From contig NZ_JAUSQK010000001.1 in the NCBI RefSeq assembly GCF_030811115.1, positions 1,922,001 to 1,986,000 on the forward strand: DNA of 64,000 nucleotides, given 5' to 3'. The DNA comes from Olsenella profusa DSM 13989. Its GTDB lineage: Bacteria > Actinomycetota > Coriobacteriia > Coriobacteriales > Atopobiaceae. This document shows positions 25,103 through 35,040 of this stretch, piece by piece. The notes beneath the pieces were generated by a model. It did no database searches. It saw only the letters and a list, made by a program, of their open reading frames with translations, and was not told where the DNA came from. The translations under genes and the position numbers were made by a program. Within the stretch, counting starts at the first letter, position 1. Each line of letters begins with the position of its first letter.

Positions 25103-27910
25103 GTGGCGAACAGGTATAAGGATACGACGAATCTCCCCAGGACGAAGTTCCCCATGCGGGCGAACCTTGCGGCCAACGAGCCCAAGCGCCTCGCCCAGTG
25201 GGAGGAGAACCACGTCTACGAGCAGATGCTCGCCAAGAACGAGGGGCACGAGAAGTTCGTGCTGCACGACGGCCCCCCGTACGCCAATGGCCCCATCCAT
25301 CTGGGGCATGCTCAGAACAAGATCTCCAAGGACATCATCAACCGCTACTGGTCCATGCGTGGCTTCCAGACGCCCTACGTGCCCGGCTGGGACTGCCATG
25401 GCCAGCCCATCGAGCACAAGGTGGAGGAGGATCTGGGCACCGAGAGGTTCAATCAGCTCCCCACCGTCAAGATTCGCGAGATCTGCAACAGGGTGGCCGT
25501 CGAGCAGGTGGACACGCAGCGCTCGGGCTTCAAGCGCCTGGGCGTGCTGGGCGAGTGGGACAATCCCTACCTCACCTACACGCACGACTACGACGCCACC
25601 GACATCGAGATCTTCAAGGCCATCTTCGACAGGGGCGCCATCTACCGCGGTCGCAAGCCCGTGCACTGGTGCAGCCACTGCCATACGGCGCTCTCCGAGG
25701 CGGAGATCGAGTACGCCGACGAGGTCAGCCCCGCCATCTTCGTCCGCTTCGAGATGGCCACCGTACCCGAGGGCCTCGAGGCCTTCAAGGGTAGGCTCTG
25801 GGTGGACATCTGGACCACCACGCCGTGGACCCTGCCCGCCGACGATGCCGTCATCCTGCATCCCGAGGCGGACTATGTGGCCGTCGTCGTCGACGGCCGT
25901 GCGGAGATCATGGCCGAGGCGCTTGTGGAGACGTGCTGTGCCAAGTTTGGCTACGAGCGCTACGAGCTGGCCCGAGACGCCAGCGGTGCCATCTGGCGCA
26001 CGAGCGGCGCCGAGCTGGCGCACAATCGCTACCGGCAGCCCATCTTCGGCGATGCGGGCGAGACGGGCGAGTTCATCTATGCGGACTACGTCACGCTCGA
26101 CGATGGCACCGGCATCGTGCACAGCGCCCCTGGCCACGGCGTGGATGACTACATCGCCGGCATGAGGTTCGACATCCCCGTGATCATGCCCGTGGACGAT
26201 GACGGCCGCTTCTACCGGGGCGAGGGCATCGGCACAGGTGGTCCCTGGGGTGGCATGGAGGTCAGCGAGGCCAACCCCGAGATCATCGAGTGGCTCCGGG
26301 AGCGCGGCACGCTCATCCTGTACGAGGACATCACGCACAGCTATCCGCACTGCTGGCGGTGCAAGAACCCCGTCATCTTCCGCGCCACGAACCAGTGGTT
26401 CGTCTCCATGGACAGGACGGGGCTCAGGCGGCAGGCGCTCGAGGCCCTCGCGCACGTGGACTTCTATCCCGCCCACGCCATCAAGCGCATCGGCTCCATG
26501 GTCGAGCAGCGCCCTGACTGGTGCATCTCGCGCCAGCGCAACTGGGGCGTGCCCATCCCGGCCTACACCTGCCAGGACTGCGGTGAGACGGTCATGAGCG
26601 ACGAGACGCTCGACAAGGTCATCGAGCTCTTCCGGCAGAAGGGTTCCGATGCGTGGTTCACGGACGATCCCGCCAGCTACCTGGGCGACGCCTGTGTGTG
26701 CCCCTCCTGCGGCAGCCACAACCTCAAGGCCAACGGTGACATCCTGGACGTGTGGTGGGACTCCGGCGTCTCACATACCGCCGTGTGCAGGCATCGCGAC
26801 TACCTCAAGTTCCCAGCTGACATGTACCTTGAGGGGTCCGACCAGCACCGCGGCTGGTTCATGAGCGCCCTCATGACGTCCGTGGGCGCCTATGGCGTCG
26901 CCCCCTACAGGTCCGTGGTGTCCCAGGGCTTCACGCTCGACGGCAAGGGTCGCAAGATGTCCAAGTCGCTCGGCAACGTCATCGATCCCAACGAGGTCTG
27001 TGCCGAACGCGGTGCCGACATCCTGCGCCTGTGGGTGGCCTCGGTGGACACCTCCACTGACGTCCCCTGTGACGAGGACATCCTCGCCCATGTGGGCGAT
27101 GCCTATCGCAAGATCCGCAACACCTTCCGCTTCCTCTTGGGTGAACTGGAGGGCGAGTTCGACCTCGCCACCGATGGCCTGCCCGCAGGCGAGCTCGAGC
27201 CACTCGACCGGCTGGCCGTGGCCCGCATGAGCCAGGTGCACGACGAGGTGAGCCGTGCCTATGAGGGTTACCGCTTCAACGTGGTGTACCGCACGCTGTA
27301 CGACTACATCATCACCGAGCTCTCCAACGACTACCTCAATGCCACCAAGGACCGTGCCTACTGCGAGGGCAAGGGCTCCACGGCGCGCAGGAGCGTGCAG
27401 ACCGCCTGGTCTTACATCCTCAAGATGCTGGTGCACGACTTCCAGCCCATCTTGGCCTACACCTGCGACGAGGTCATGGCCTACCTGCCACAGTCCCTGC
27501 GAGACGGCCAGACCCATGCGGCCCTGCTCGACTGGTTCGAGGCACCCTTGGCTCCCGAGGGATACGAGCCGCTTCTGGCTACCTACAGGGCGCTTGACGA
27601 GGCGCGCTCCGCCTTCACCAAGGCCTACGATGCGGCCCTCGCGAACGGTGTGGTCACGGAGAAGACCACCCAGGCGACGCACGCGGAGCTGACGCTGCCG
27701 CATGGGGCGTTTGCGCTGCTGACCGGCGGGGGGGCGCCCGACCTGGCGGAGGCCTTCGTGTGTTCCGACGTCTACGCGCACGAGGGCGACGAGCTTGCCT
27801 GTGAGGTGCTGCCCGCCGAGGGCGGCAAGTGCCCACGCTGCTGGAACTGGCGCAAGCTGGGCGCAGATGGCCTGTGTGCGCGCTGCCACGATGTGGTGGA
27901 GAGCCTGTAG
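25103..27910 (+). CDS. ileS: Isoleucine--tRNA ligase
   Basis: A 935-residue class I synthetase charging tRNA-Ile. The HIGH motif is HLGH in GPIHLGHAQNK, the KMSKS loop is GRKMSKSLGN, and the CP1 editing domain lies between. The C-terminus ends in a zinc finger (CPRCWN and CARCHD). GTG at 25103 gives the usual MANRYKDTTNLP start; ATG at 25085 is possible but lies right at the leader terminator with no ribosome site. Expression is controlled by the T-box just upstream. lspA follows after a strong hairpin. Confidence 0.96.
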   Translation: MANRYKDTTNLPRTKFPMRANLAANEPKRLAQWEENHVYEQMLAKNEGHEKFVLHDGPPYANGPIHLGHAQNKISKDIINRYWSMRGFQTPYVPGWDCHGQPIEHKVEEDLGTERFNQLPTVKIREICNRVAVEQVDTQRSGFKRLGVLGEWDNPYLTYTHDYDATDIEIFKAIFDRGAIYRGRKPVHWCSHCHTALSEAEIEYADEVSPAIFVRFEMATVPEGLEAFKGRLWVDIWTTTPWTLPADDAVILHPEADYVAVVVDGRAEIMAEALVETCCAKFGYERYELARDASGAIWRTSGAELAHNRYRQPIFGDAGETGEFIYADYVTLDDGTGIVHSAPGHGVDDYIAGMRFDIPVIMPVDDDGRFYRGEGIGTGGPWGGMEVSEANPEIIEWLRERGTLILYEDITHSYPHCWRCKNPVIFRATNQWFVSMDRTGLRRQALEALAHVDFYPAHAIKRIGSMVEQRPDWCISRQRNWGVPIPAYTCQDCGETVMSDETLDKVIELFRQKGSDAWFTDDPASYLGDACVCPSCGSHNLKANGDILDVWWDSGVSHTAVCRHRDYLKFPADMYLEGSDQHRGWFMSALMTSVGAYGVAPYRSVVSQGFTLDGKGRKMSKSLGNVIDPNEVCAERGADILRLWVASVDTSTDVPCDEDILAHVGDAYRKIRNTFRFLLGELEGEFDLATDGLPAGELEPLDRLAVARMSQVHDEVSRAYEGYRFNVVYRTLYDYIITELSNDYLNATKDRAYCEGKGSTARRSVQTAWSYILKMLVHDFQPILAYTCDEVMAYLPQSLRDGQTHAALLDWFEAPLAPEGYEPLLATYRALDEARSAFTKAYDAALANGVVTEKTTQATHAELTLPHGAFALLTGGGAPDLAEAFVCSDVYAHEGDELACEVLPAEGGKCPRCWNWRKLGADGLCARCHDVVESL

Positions 27911-27949
27911 GGAACGTCCGTCTGTAGTAGCCTGGTACCTGCGAGCTAT

Positions 27950-27981
27950 GGGAACCGTCCCGCCTGCGCGGGACGGTTCCC
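27950..27981 (+). terminator. Terminator after ileS
   Basis: A perfect 14-bp stem (27950-27963 with 27968-27981) with a CTGC loop lies 40 bases past the ileS stop. No T-run follows. Confidence 0.6.
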
Positions 27982-28020
27982 CTCCGTGAGGGAGGCGAGT
28001 TGGGAACGAGCAGAGGTACT

Positions 28021-28527
28021 ATGGCGTCGCGGCCCATGCGCATGCGTGGCTTCGGGCTCGCTGCCGTCCTGGCGGTGGCGCTCGACCAGCTCTCAAAGGC
28101 CTGGGTGCGCGACAACCTGCCGCTCGGACGTCACACGGGCCTCATACCGCATCTGCTTGGCCTCGTCCACGTGCGCAACACCGGGGCGGCCTTCAGCATG
28201 GGGGAGGGCGCCGGCCTGGTGTTCGTGGCGGTGGCGCTGGTGGTCACTATCATCTGTACCGTCATCGTGTGGCGCCGCTGGCTGCCGCTCACGCTCGTCG
28301 TGCCCTTGGGCTGCATCGTGGGCGGGGGCATCGGCAACATGATCGACCGCCTCGGCCAGGGGTTCGTGACGGACTTCCTGTCCCTCGACTTCGTCAGCTT
28401 TCCCATCTTCAATGTGGCCGACTGCTTCGTGACCGTGGGCATCGTCGTGGCCTTCGTTGTCTGGCTCATGTGGGATGCCCGCCATCAGCTCAAGGGGGCG
28501 CCCACCCGGAGGGGCACGGCATCGTGA
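28021..28527 (+). CDS. lspA: Lipoprotein signal peptidase (signal peptidase II)
   Basis: A 168-residue membrane aspartic protease that removes signal peptides from prolipoproteins. Four hydrophobic segments are visible. The conserved motifs are LDQLSKAWV near the start, VRNTGAAFSM, GNMIDRLGQGFVTDFL and NVADCFVTVG; the last two contain the catalytic aspartates. ATG 28021 follows AGAGG. A TTG at 28000 behind GGGAGG is an alternative start. The stop overlaps the next gene by 4 bases. Confidence 0.93.
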   Translation: MASRPMRMRGFGLAAVLAVALDQLSKAWVRDNLPLGRHTGLIPHLLGLVHVRNTGAAFSMGEGAGLVFVAVALVVTIICTVIVWRRWLPLTLVVPLGCIVGGGIGNMIDRLGQGFVTDFLSLDFVSFPIFNVADCFVTVGIVVAFVVWLMWDARHQLKGAPTRRGTAS

Positions 28528-29555
28528 CGCGTATCCTTGAGCTTCTTGTGGGACCCGAGGGGGAGGGGTCGCGCCTCGACGCCTTCCTTGCCGTCCAGGA
28601 GGGCATGCCCTCGCGCTCTGCCTGTGCCCGGCTGGTGGAGGCGGGTGCCGTCACCATCAACGGCACGGACGCCACGTCAAAGTCCGAGCGCGTCGTTCTC
28701 GGCGATCGCATACGTGCGAGCATCGAGGAGCCAGAGCCTGCGGCACCTGGCGCCCTCGTCCCCAACCATGCGATCCCCCTGGACATCCGCTATGAGGACG
28801 ATCGCCTCATCGTGCTTTCCAAGCAGGCGGGGCTCGTGTGCCATCCCAGCCCCGGCCATGTGGATGACACGCTGGCCAACGCCCTCGTCGCGCACTGTGG
28901 CTACGACCATCTGGGCACCCTCCAGGGAGACGACCGACCGGGCATCGTGCATCGGCTCGACCGGGACACCTCGGGCCTCATGGTGGCAGCCAAGGACGAC
29001 GAGATGCAGCGCGCGCTGCAGGACCTCATCCGCCTGCGCGTGCTCGACCGGCGCTACGTGGTGCTGGTGCATGGCTATGTGGCACCGGACCAGGGGACCA
29101 TCACCACGGGCATCGCCCGCTCCCCGCGCGACCGCCTGCGCATGACCGTCTCCGACGACCCCTTGGCGCGCGAGGCCATCACCACGTTCACCACGCTGGA
29201 GCGCTTTGAGGCGGGCCGCTATGATGAGGGGTACAGCCTGCTCGAATGCCACCTCTACACCGGACGCACGCACCAGATTCGCGTGCACATGCGCCACATC
29301 GGCCACCAGGTGGTGGGCGACCAGCCCTATGGGCGCGGGGACGCCCGGCGCAACCGTGGGCTCGTCCGACAGTTCCTGCACTCGTGGCGCATCGCCTTCG
29401 ACCATCCCGCCACCGGCGAGCCGATCGTGCGGGCTGACGTGCTCCCCCCTGACCTACTCGATATACTGAAGGGGCTTGGAGACAGCTCCATGGGACGTAC
29501 CGAGGCGGGCGTACGCATCTGTCCACAGCTTGGCGTCGATGGCCCCACGGCGTAG
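28524..29555 (+). CDS. rluD: RluD-family 23S rRNA pseudouridine synthase
   Basis: A 343-residue RluA/RluD-type pseudouridine synthase. An N-terminal S4 RNA-binding domain (RLDAFLAVQEGMPSRSACARLV) precedes the catalytic domain with GIVHRLDRDTSGLMV, which contains the catalytic aspartate. GRTHQIRVHMRHIGHQVVGD is the second signature. It begins at GTG 28524, overlapping the lspA stop, the common lspA-rluD pairing. An unconserved tail of about 30 residues ends the protein. The target site in rRNA cannot be told from sequence alone. Confidence 0.9.
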   Translation: MTRILELLVGPEGEGSRLDAFLAVQEGMPSRSACARLVEAGAVTINGTDATSKSERVVLGDRIRASIEEPEPAAPGALVPNHAIPLDIRYEDDRLIVLSKQAGLVCHPSPGHVDDTLANALVAHCGYDHLGTLQGDDRPGIVHRLDRDTSGLMVAAKDDEMQRALQDLIRLRVLDRRYVVLVHGYVAPDQGTITTGIARSPRDRLRMTVSDDPLAREAITTFTTLERFEAGRYDEGYSLLECHLYTGRTHQIRVHMRHIGHQVVGDQPYGRGDARRNRGLVRQFLHSWRIAFDHPATGEPIVRADVLPPDLLDILKGLGDSSMGRTEAGVRICPQLGVDGPTA

Positions 29556-29575
29556 TCGGCAGGGAAGGAGTCCTC

Positions 29576-30865
29576 GTGGACTTGCAAAGGCTCGGCATCA
29601 CACCCATCGTCATCTTCAATGGCATCGTGTGGCTCTTCTTCACCCTGGCCTACTTCTACCAGCTCGTCTACATCATCCGCGTGTCGGTGCGCGGTACGGT
29701 CGTGCTGCCCAAGGCGAAGAGGGATCACAGCTATGCCTTCGTGATCGCCGCGCACAACGAGGAGCCCGTCATTGGCAACCTCGTTCGTTCCATTCTCACG
29801 CAAAAGTACGACGGCCTCGCCGACTGCTTCGTGGTGGCGGATGCCTGCACCGACGCAACGGCCGAGGAGGCACGCAAGGCGGGGGCCATCACCTGGGAAC
29901 GCAACGACCTCGCCCGCAAGGGCAAGAGCTGGGTCTTGGACTATGCCTTCGACCGTATCCTCAACGAGTACGGCGACCGCTACGAGGCGTTCTTCGTCAT
30001 GGACGCTGACAACATCATCGCGCCCAACTACGTGGAGATCATGAACCGGGCCTTCGATGCCGGCTATCTGGTGTGCACGAGCTACCGCAACTCCAAGAAC
30101 TTCGACTCCAGCTGGATCAGCTCCGCCTATGCGACATGGTTCCTGCGCGAGGCCAAGTTCCTCAACAACGCCCGCATGATGCTTGGTACGAGCTGTGCCA
30201 TCTCCGGCTCGGGATGGCTCGTGTCGGCGAGCATCATCCGCGGCATGCACGGATGGCGATTCCATACCCTCACGGAGGACATCCAGTTCTCCACGTTCTG
30301 CTGCTCGCACGGCATCCAGATCGGCTACGCCCCGGCGGAGTTCTTCGACGAGCAGCCCGTCACCTTCAAGGCGTCCTGGACGCAGCGCATGCGCTGGACC
30401 AAGGGTTTCTACCAGGTGTTCTTCTCATACAACCACAATCTGCTCCACGGCATCCGCAAGGGGAGCTTCTCCTCGTACGACATGCTCATGACGGTGGCGC
30501 CCGGCATGATCCTCACGCTGCTCTCGTTCTTCGTCAACGCCGCCTACCTCATCATCGGCTCGCTCAGCCATGGCTTCATCGCCACCAATGCCGAGCTCGC
30601 CATGTGCATCGGGTCGCTGCTCATGACGTTTGGCTCCATATACGTCGTGTTCCTCATCCTGGCGGTCATCACCACCGTGAGCGAGCGGAAGCACATCCAC
30701 GCCAAGAGGCGCTGGCGCATCGTCACCAACCTCTTCACGTTCCCGATCTTCATGATGACCTACATCCCCATCACGGTCGCGGCCCTGTTCAAGAAGGTCG
30801 AGTGGGTGCCCACGAAGCATGACATCGCCGTCAACTTCGATGACGTCATGAGCGAGGACGTCTGA
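29576..30865 (+). CDS. Membrane-bound family 2 glycosyltransferase
   Basis: A 429-residue processive-type GT2 enzyme. An N-terminal membrane helix (about 12-35) is followed by the GT-A domain: [25 protein letters not shown], the metal-binding DAD in FFVMDADNI, the catalytic TED in TLTEDIQFS and the RMRWTKG motif (a Q/RxxRW variant). Three or more C-terminal helices follow. This layout resembles synthases that export a polysaccharide or glycolipid as it is made. Substrate and product are unknown. GTG 29576 starts 20 bases after the rluD stop. Confidence 0.85.
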   Translation: MDLQRLGITPIVIFNGIVWLFFTLAYFYQLVYIIRVSVRGTVVLPKAKRDHSYAFVIAAHNEEPVIGNLVRSILTQKYDGLADCFVVADACTDATAEEARKAGAITWERNDLARKGKSWVLDYAFDRILNEYGDRYEAFFVMDADNIIAPNYVEIMNRAFDAGYLVCTSYRNSKNFDSSWISSAYATWFLREAKFLNNARMMLGTSCAISGSGWLVSASIIRGMHGWRFHTLTEDIQFSTFCCSHGIQIGYAPAEFFDEQPVTFKASWTQRMRWTKGFYQVFFSYNHNLLHGIRKGSFSSYDMLMTVAPGMILTLLSFFVNAAYLIIGSLSHGFIATNAELAMCIGSLLMTFGSIYVVFLILAVITTVSERKHIHAKRRWRIVTNLFTFPIFMMTYIPITVAALFKKVEWVPTKHDIAVNFDDVMSEDV

Positions 30866-30879
30866 CGTCGGCGCCCCCT

Positions 30880-30901
30880 CGAGGCCGTCGGTGCGGCCTC
30901 G
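30880..30901 (+). terminator. Hairpin after the glycosyltransferase gene
   Basis: CGAGGCCG at 30880-30887 pairs exactly with 30894-30901 across a 6-base loop, 15 bases past the stop. No T-run follows. Confidence 0.4.
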
Positions 30902-30966
30902 CCTCGTGGGCGGCGGCAGGGCTTCAGGGGGAGGAGACGGCGGCTTCCCGTGGCATGCCCCAGTGA

Positions 30967-30975
30967 TGCTACAAT
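30967..30975 (+). promoter_or_regulatory. Extended -10 promoter for guaB
   Basis: TGCTACAAT at 30967-30975, the same form as the acpP promoter, lies about 50 bases before the guaB start codon. No clear -35 is visible. Confidence 0.5.
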
Positions 30976-31025
30976 CGCCTACAGTTTATGGCTGCGGGTA
31001 TCAGCGTCTACAGAGGGAGCGTTCC

Positions 31026-32540
31026 ATGGCACATTTCTTCGAGGGAGAGTCCCACACCTTTTCCGAGTATCTGTTGGTGCCGGGCTATTCCTCACATGAG
31101 AACGTGCCTCAGGGCGTCTCGCTCAAGACGCCGCTCGTCAAGTTCAGGCGTGGCGAGCACTCTGCCCTCACCATGAACATCCCTCTGACATCCGCCGTCA
31201 TGCAGGCGGTCTCCGGTCCGCGCCTTGCCATCGCACTTGCGCAGGAGGGCGGCATCTCCTTCATCTACCAGTCCCAGGCCCCCGAACAGGAGGCCAAGAT
31301 GGTGCGCGAGGTCAAGTCGTACAAGGCGGGCTTCGTGGTCTCCGACTCCACCCTGACGCCGAGCATGACCCTGGCCGACGTGCTCGAGCTGCGCAACCGC
31401 ACGGGCCATTCCACGATGCCCGTCACGGAGGACGGCAGTGCGCATGGCCTGTTCTGCGGCATCGTCACGAGTCGTGACTATCGCGTCTCCCGCGACGACC
31501 CCAGCAAGAGGGTCTGCGAGTTCATGACCCCTGCCCAGCAGTGCATCACGGCGCAGGAGGGCACCACCCTCAAGGCCGCCAACGACATCATCTGGGACCA
31601 CAAGCTCAACCAGCTGCCCATCGTCGATGGGGAAGGCAGGCTCGTGTCACTCGTGTTCCGCAAGGACTACGACTCGCACAAGAGCCTGCCGAACGAGCTG
31701 CTCGACGAGCACAAGAGCTACATCGTCGGCGCGGGCATCAACACGCGCGACTATGCCGAGCGCGTGCCCCTGCTCGTCGAGGCTGGTGCGGACGTGCTCT
31801 GCATCGACTCCTCCGAGGGCTTCAGCGAATGGGAGAAGCTCACGCTCGACTGGATTCGTGAGCACTATGGCAATACCGTCAAGGTGGGCGCGGGCAACAT
31901 CGTGGATGCCGAGGGCTTCCGCTACCTGGCGGAGGCGGGTGCCGACTTCGTGAAGGTGGGCATCGGCGGTGGTTCCATCTGCATCACGCGCGAGCAGAAG
32001 GGCATCGGCCGCGGTCAGGCCTCGGCGCTCATCGACGTGTGCCGTGCTCGCGACGAGTACTTCGAGGAGGCGGGCGTCTACGTGCCCGTGTGCTCCGATG
32101 GCGGCATCGTGTACGACTACCACATGATGCTCGCCTTGGCCATGGGTGCCGACTTCCTCATGCTGGGCCGCTACTTCGCCCGCTTCGACGAGAGCCCGAC
32201 GCGCCGCCTCAACGTCAATGGCTCCTACGTGAAGGAGTACTGGGGCGAGGGCTCGGCGCGCGCGCGCAACTGGGCCCGCTACGACCTCGGCGGTGACAAG
32301 AGGCTCTCCTTCGTGGAGGGCGTGGACTCCTACGTGCCCTACGCCGGCCCACTCAAGGAGAACGTGGAGGGGTCACTCACCAAGGTGCGCTCCACGATGT
32401 GCAACTGCGGCGCGCTTGACCTCTGCGAGCTGCGTGAGAAGGCCAAGATCACGCTCGTCTCCGCCACCTCGCTCGTGGAGGGTGGCGCGCACGACGTCAT
32501 CCTCAAGGAATCCGACTCCAGCACCAACTTCAGGTCGTAG
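31026..32540 (+). CDS. guaB: Inosine-5'-monophosphate dehydrogenase
   Basis: A 504-residue IMP dehydrogenase that converts IMP to XMP with NAD+, the committed step to GMP. The N-terminal barrel is interrupted by two CBS domains (about residues 105-225). The catalytic loop is [20 protein letters not shown], with the active-site Cys in SICITR; this version differs from the common GPGSICTT form but is known in a sub-group of the family. The flap and mononucleotide motifs ([24 protein letters not shown]) are present. ATG 31026 follows GAGGGAGCGTTCC. Confidence 0.94.
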   Translation: MAHFFEGESHTFSEYLLVPGYSSHENVPQGVSLKTPLVKFRRGEHSALTMNIPLTSAVMQAVSGPRLAIALAQEGGISFIYQSQAPEQEAKMVREVKSYKAGFVVSDSTLTPSMTLADVLELRNRTGHSTMPVTEDGSAHGLFCGIVTSRDYRVSRDDPSKRVCEFMTPAQQCITAQEGTTLKAANDIIWDHKLNQLPIVDGEGRLVSLVFRKDYDSHKSLPNELLDEHKSYIVGAGINTRDYAERVPLLVEAGADVLCIDSSEGFSEWEKLTLDWIREHYGNTVKVGAGNIVDAEGFRYLAEAGADFVKVGIGGGSICITREQKGIGRGQASALIDVCRARDEYFEEAGVYVPVCSDGGIVYDYHMMLALAMGADFLMLGRYFARFDESPTRRLNVNGSYVKEYWGEGSARARNWARYDLGGDKRLSFVEGVDSYVPYAGPLKENVEGSLTKVRSTMCNCGALDLCELREKAKITLVSATSLVEGGAHDVILKESDSSTNFRS

Positions 32541-32654
32541 GGAGCTGATCGCATCCATCGTGCGCCCGTGCCCCGCCCCGAAAGGCAAGGTGGGCGGCAC
32601 GTCCTGGCGAGGCGCTCCCATGGGGTGTGGGGGAAGGCCCCTGCCCTGCGCTAC

Positions 32655-32663
32655 TGCTAGAAT
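32655..32663 (+). promoter_or_regulatory. Extended -10 promoter for the XpaC-like gene
   Basis: TGCTAGAAT at 32655-32663 is identical to the element upstream of the sepIVA-like gene and lies 47 bases before the start codon. Confidence 0.5.
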
Positions 32664-32710
32664 CAGATGCCAGGCGAGGGGACGTGCACGGACTCTTCCA
32701 GGGAGTGACG

Positions 32711-33802
32711 ATGGGCGACAAGGACATGCGCGATCTACAGCAGCAGGGCAGCGAGCTCGTGCGGCAGGTGAGCCAGGCGGTCTCGAAGATAGACTTCGAG
32801 GGCACCGCCCATTCGCTGGGCCAGGCGGCTCGTGGGGTTGCCCGGCAGCTGGGGCTCATGGGACCTGCGCCCTCGCCCTACATCGTCTGCGACAGGAGCA
32901 CCGGTGCCGTCGTGAGGATGGTCACGGGCGTCCTGCTGCTGTCCACATTGGTTCCCGCTCTGGGGATTTTCGCCATCGTCCTTCTGGCTCTTGGCCGTGC
33001 GGTGCTGTCGATCGTGTTCGGGCTCGTCAGCATCGTCCTTGCCATCGGCGCCGTGATGCTCATATGCCAGGGGGTGCAGCGTCGCCGCATGACGAAGGCC
33101 CTCTCGCGTGCGGCTGATGCCCTGGGCGAGCGCCAGATGGTCACCCTCACGGATCTCGCCGCTCTCACATCCACGCCCGTCGAGCGCCTGAGACCCCTTG
33201 TCCGTGGGGCCATCGAGCGGGGGCTCATTCCGCGCGGCCACCTTGACACCCCCTTGGGTACCGAGACGCTCTATCTGACAGATGCCCCGTGGGAGGCGGA
33301 TTGTGCGGCTCGCGATGCCTCCCTGCGTCAGGCTGCCGAACGCGCCTCATGGGAACAGACGCTCTCAACGGAGGCCCACGAGGTGATGGATGCCTGCTCA
33401 GCCTTCGTCTCGCGCGTGCATGCGGCCGTGCCCAGGCTGGGCGAGGGGCAGGTCTACCTCCTGCTCGACAGTGTCGCCACCAAGGTCTCGAACCTTTCCG
33501 ACTTCGTCGCGCGCCACCCTGAGGTGGCCCCGCAGCTGCGCCATGCCGTCACATACTATCTGCCTACCGCCACGCAGCTGGTGGATGCCTACGTGGAGAT
33601 CGAGGGACGCGAGCCGAGTCCCCAGTCCGAGGCCACCAAGGCTGAGCTGCGACAGGCGTTCACCCAGTTCGATGTGGCCCTTGGCAAGCTCTCGGAGGAG
33701 CTCATCCGAGAGCAGGCGTGGGATCTCAGGGGCGACCTGAAGGTCATGAGCACCATGCTCGCGCAGGACGGCCTGACCGAGGACGGGGGCATACAGGCGT
33801 AG
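32711..33802 (+). CDS. XpaC-like 5-bromo-4-chloroindolyl phosphate hydrolysis family protein
   Basis: A 363-residue protein. Two hydrophobic segments (about residues 76-118) near the N-terminus would anchor it in the membrane. The rest is helical and includes a winged-helix-like stretch (TLTDLAALTSTPVERLRPLVRGAIERGLIPRG). This layout and the convergent TelA-family neighbour match the XpaC/TelA pair of Gram-positive bacteria, whose function is linked to envelope stress but is not settled. The family name comes from an early phenotypic assay and does not imply a proven phosphatase. ATG 32711 follows GGGAGTGACG. Confidence 0.7.
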   Translation: MGDKDMRDLQQQGSELVRQVSQAVSKIDFEGTAHSLGQAARGVARQLGLMGPAPSPYIVCDRSTGAVVRMVTGVLLLSTLVPALGIFAIVLLALGRAVLSIVFGLVSIVLAIGAVMLICQGVQRRRMTKALSRAADALGERQMVTLTDLAALTSTPVERLRPLVRGAIERGLIPRGHLDTPLGTETLYLTDAPWEADCAARDASLRQAAERASWEQTLSTEAHEVMDACSAFVSRVHAAVPRLGEGQVYLLLDSVATKVSNLSDFVARHPEVAPQLRHAVTYYLPTATQLVDAYVEIEGREPSPQSEATKAELRQAFTQFDVALGKLSEELIREQAWDLRGDLKVMSTMLAQDGLTEDGGIQA

Positions 33803-33821
33803 GGTGCCTGGCCGCGGCGGG

Positions 33822-34976
33822 CTAGGAGGCTTGCGACGCCTCCAGCAGCTTCGCCTTGAGCTCGCCCTCGATCTTGGTGAGCTCGGCCTCGGCCTGGCGA
33901 CGCCTCTCGCGGCCCTCGGACTGCACGCGTGCGACCTCGTCGAGCGTGGAGATGAGCTGCTCGTTGGTGTGGCGGAGCGTCTCGATGTCCACCACGCCGC
34001 GCTCGGCCTCGCGGGCAGACTCCACTGTCGCCACCTTGAGCTGGTCGGCGTTCCTCTTGAGGAGCTGGTTGGTCATGTCCGCCACCTCGCGCTGCGCGCG
34101 GGCCGCTTGCGTCGCATGCTCGATGCCCAGGGCGATGACCATCTGGTTCTTCCAGAGCGGGATGGTGTTGACCACGGTGGACTGGATCTTCTCGGCCATC
34201 ACGGCGTCTGAGCTCTGGACCAGGCGAATCTGCGGGGCCGTCTGCAGGGCCACCTGGCGGGTGAGCTCCAGGTCGAAGATGCGCTTCTCGAAGCGGTCGC
34301 ACTTCTGGGCGAGATCGCGGGCGGCCTGTGCGTCCTCGGCGAGCCCCGACTCCCGGGCCTTGGCCTGCAGGGCGGCAAGCTCGCCCGTGCGCACCTGCTC
34401 CAGCTTCTCCTTGCCGGCCACCACATACATGGTGAGCTCCTTGAAGTAGGCCTCGTTGAGGGCGTAGAGCTGGTCGAGCAGGGCTATGTCCTTGATGAGG
34501 GTGCGTTGGTGCCCCTCGAGAACCTCGGCGATGGCGCGCACGTTCTTCTCCACCTCGCTGTAGCGGGCCTTGAGCGCGTCCAGGCTGCCCTTGGCCTTGC
34601 GGAAGAGGCTGCGGATGCCCTTGGCCTCCTCCTGGTCGGGACTGAAGTTCTTGAGCGTGACGATGAGGGAGGTGACGTCGTCGCCCACCTCGCCGAGGTC
34701 GCGTCCCCGTACTCCGGAGAGGGCGCGCTCGGAGAACTCGGAGACCTTGCGCTGCGACCCCACGCCGTAGGCGAGGACGCCCGCGGTGTCGCTCACGTCG
34801 ATCTTCTCGACGAAGGCGGAGACCTGCTCGCGCTCCTGGGGCGTGAGCGTCGCAGCCGCGTCGGTGGGGGCGGGCTCGGTGATGGGGGAGGGCTCGGGTG
34901 CCTGGGGGGCAAGATCCCCAAACTCGAGCTGTGGTTCGGGCGCTTCCATCCCAAGGTCCTGCATGCCGTCTGCCAT
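33822..34976 (-). CDS. TelA-family toxic anion resistance protein
   Basis: A 384-residue, mostly helical TelA/KlaA-type protein. A Pro/Glu-rich N-terminal tail of about 55 residues is followed by the conserved core: LKNFSPDQEEAKGIRSLF near residue 120, then IALLDQLYALNEAYFKEL and TIPLWKNQMVIALG. Family members were tied to tellurite resistance and cell-envelope stress; the mechanism is unknown. ATG at 34976 lies behind GGGAGGAACC; the frame is open further upstream but overlaps the apbE region. It is convergent with the XpaC-like gene. Confidence 0.82.
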   Translation of the reverse strand: MADGMQDLGMEAPEPQLEFGDLAPQAPEPSPITEPAPTDAAATLTPQEREQVSAFVEKIDVSDTAGVLAYGVGSQRKVSEFSERALSGVRGRDLGEVGDDVTSLIVTLKNFSPDQEEAKGIRSLFRKAKGSLDALKARYSEVEKNVRAIAEVLEGHQRTLIKDIALLDQLYALNEAYFKELTMYVVAGKEKLEQVRTGELAALQAKARESGLAEDAQAARDLAQKCDRFEKRIFDLELTRQVALQTAPQIRLVQSSDAVMAEKIQSTVVNTIPLWKNQMVIALGIEHATQAARAQREVADMTNQLLKRNADQLKVATVESAREAERGVVDIETLRHTNEQLISTLDEVARVQSEGRERRRQAEAELTKIEGELKAKLLEASQAS

Positions 34977-35040
34977 GGTTCCTCCCACCGTGGTCGGGTG
35001 CACATACAAGGGAATTCTAGCGCAGGTTCGCGACTGGTCA

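Noticed and set aside
30866-31025. Purine riboswitch upstream of guaB
   Set aside because: No conserved purine-aptamer loops could be recognised; only a terminator-like hairpin and a -10 are visible.
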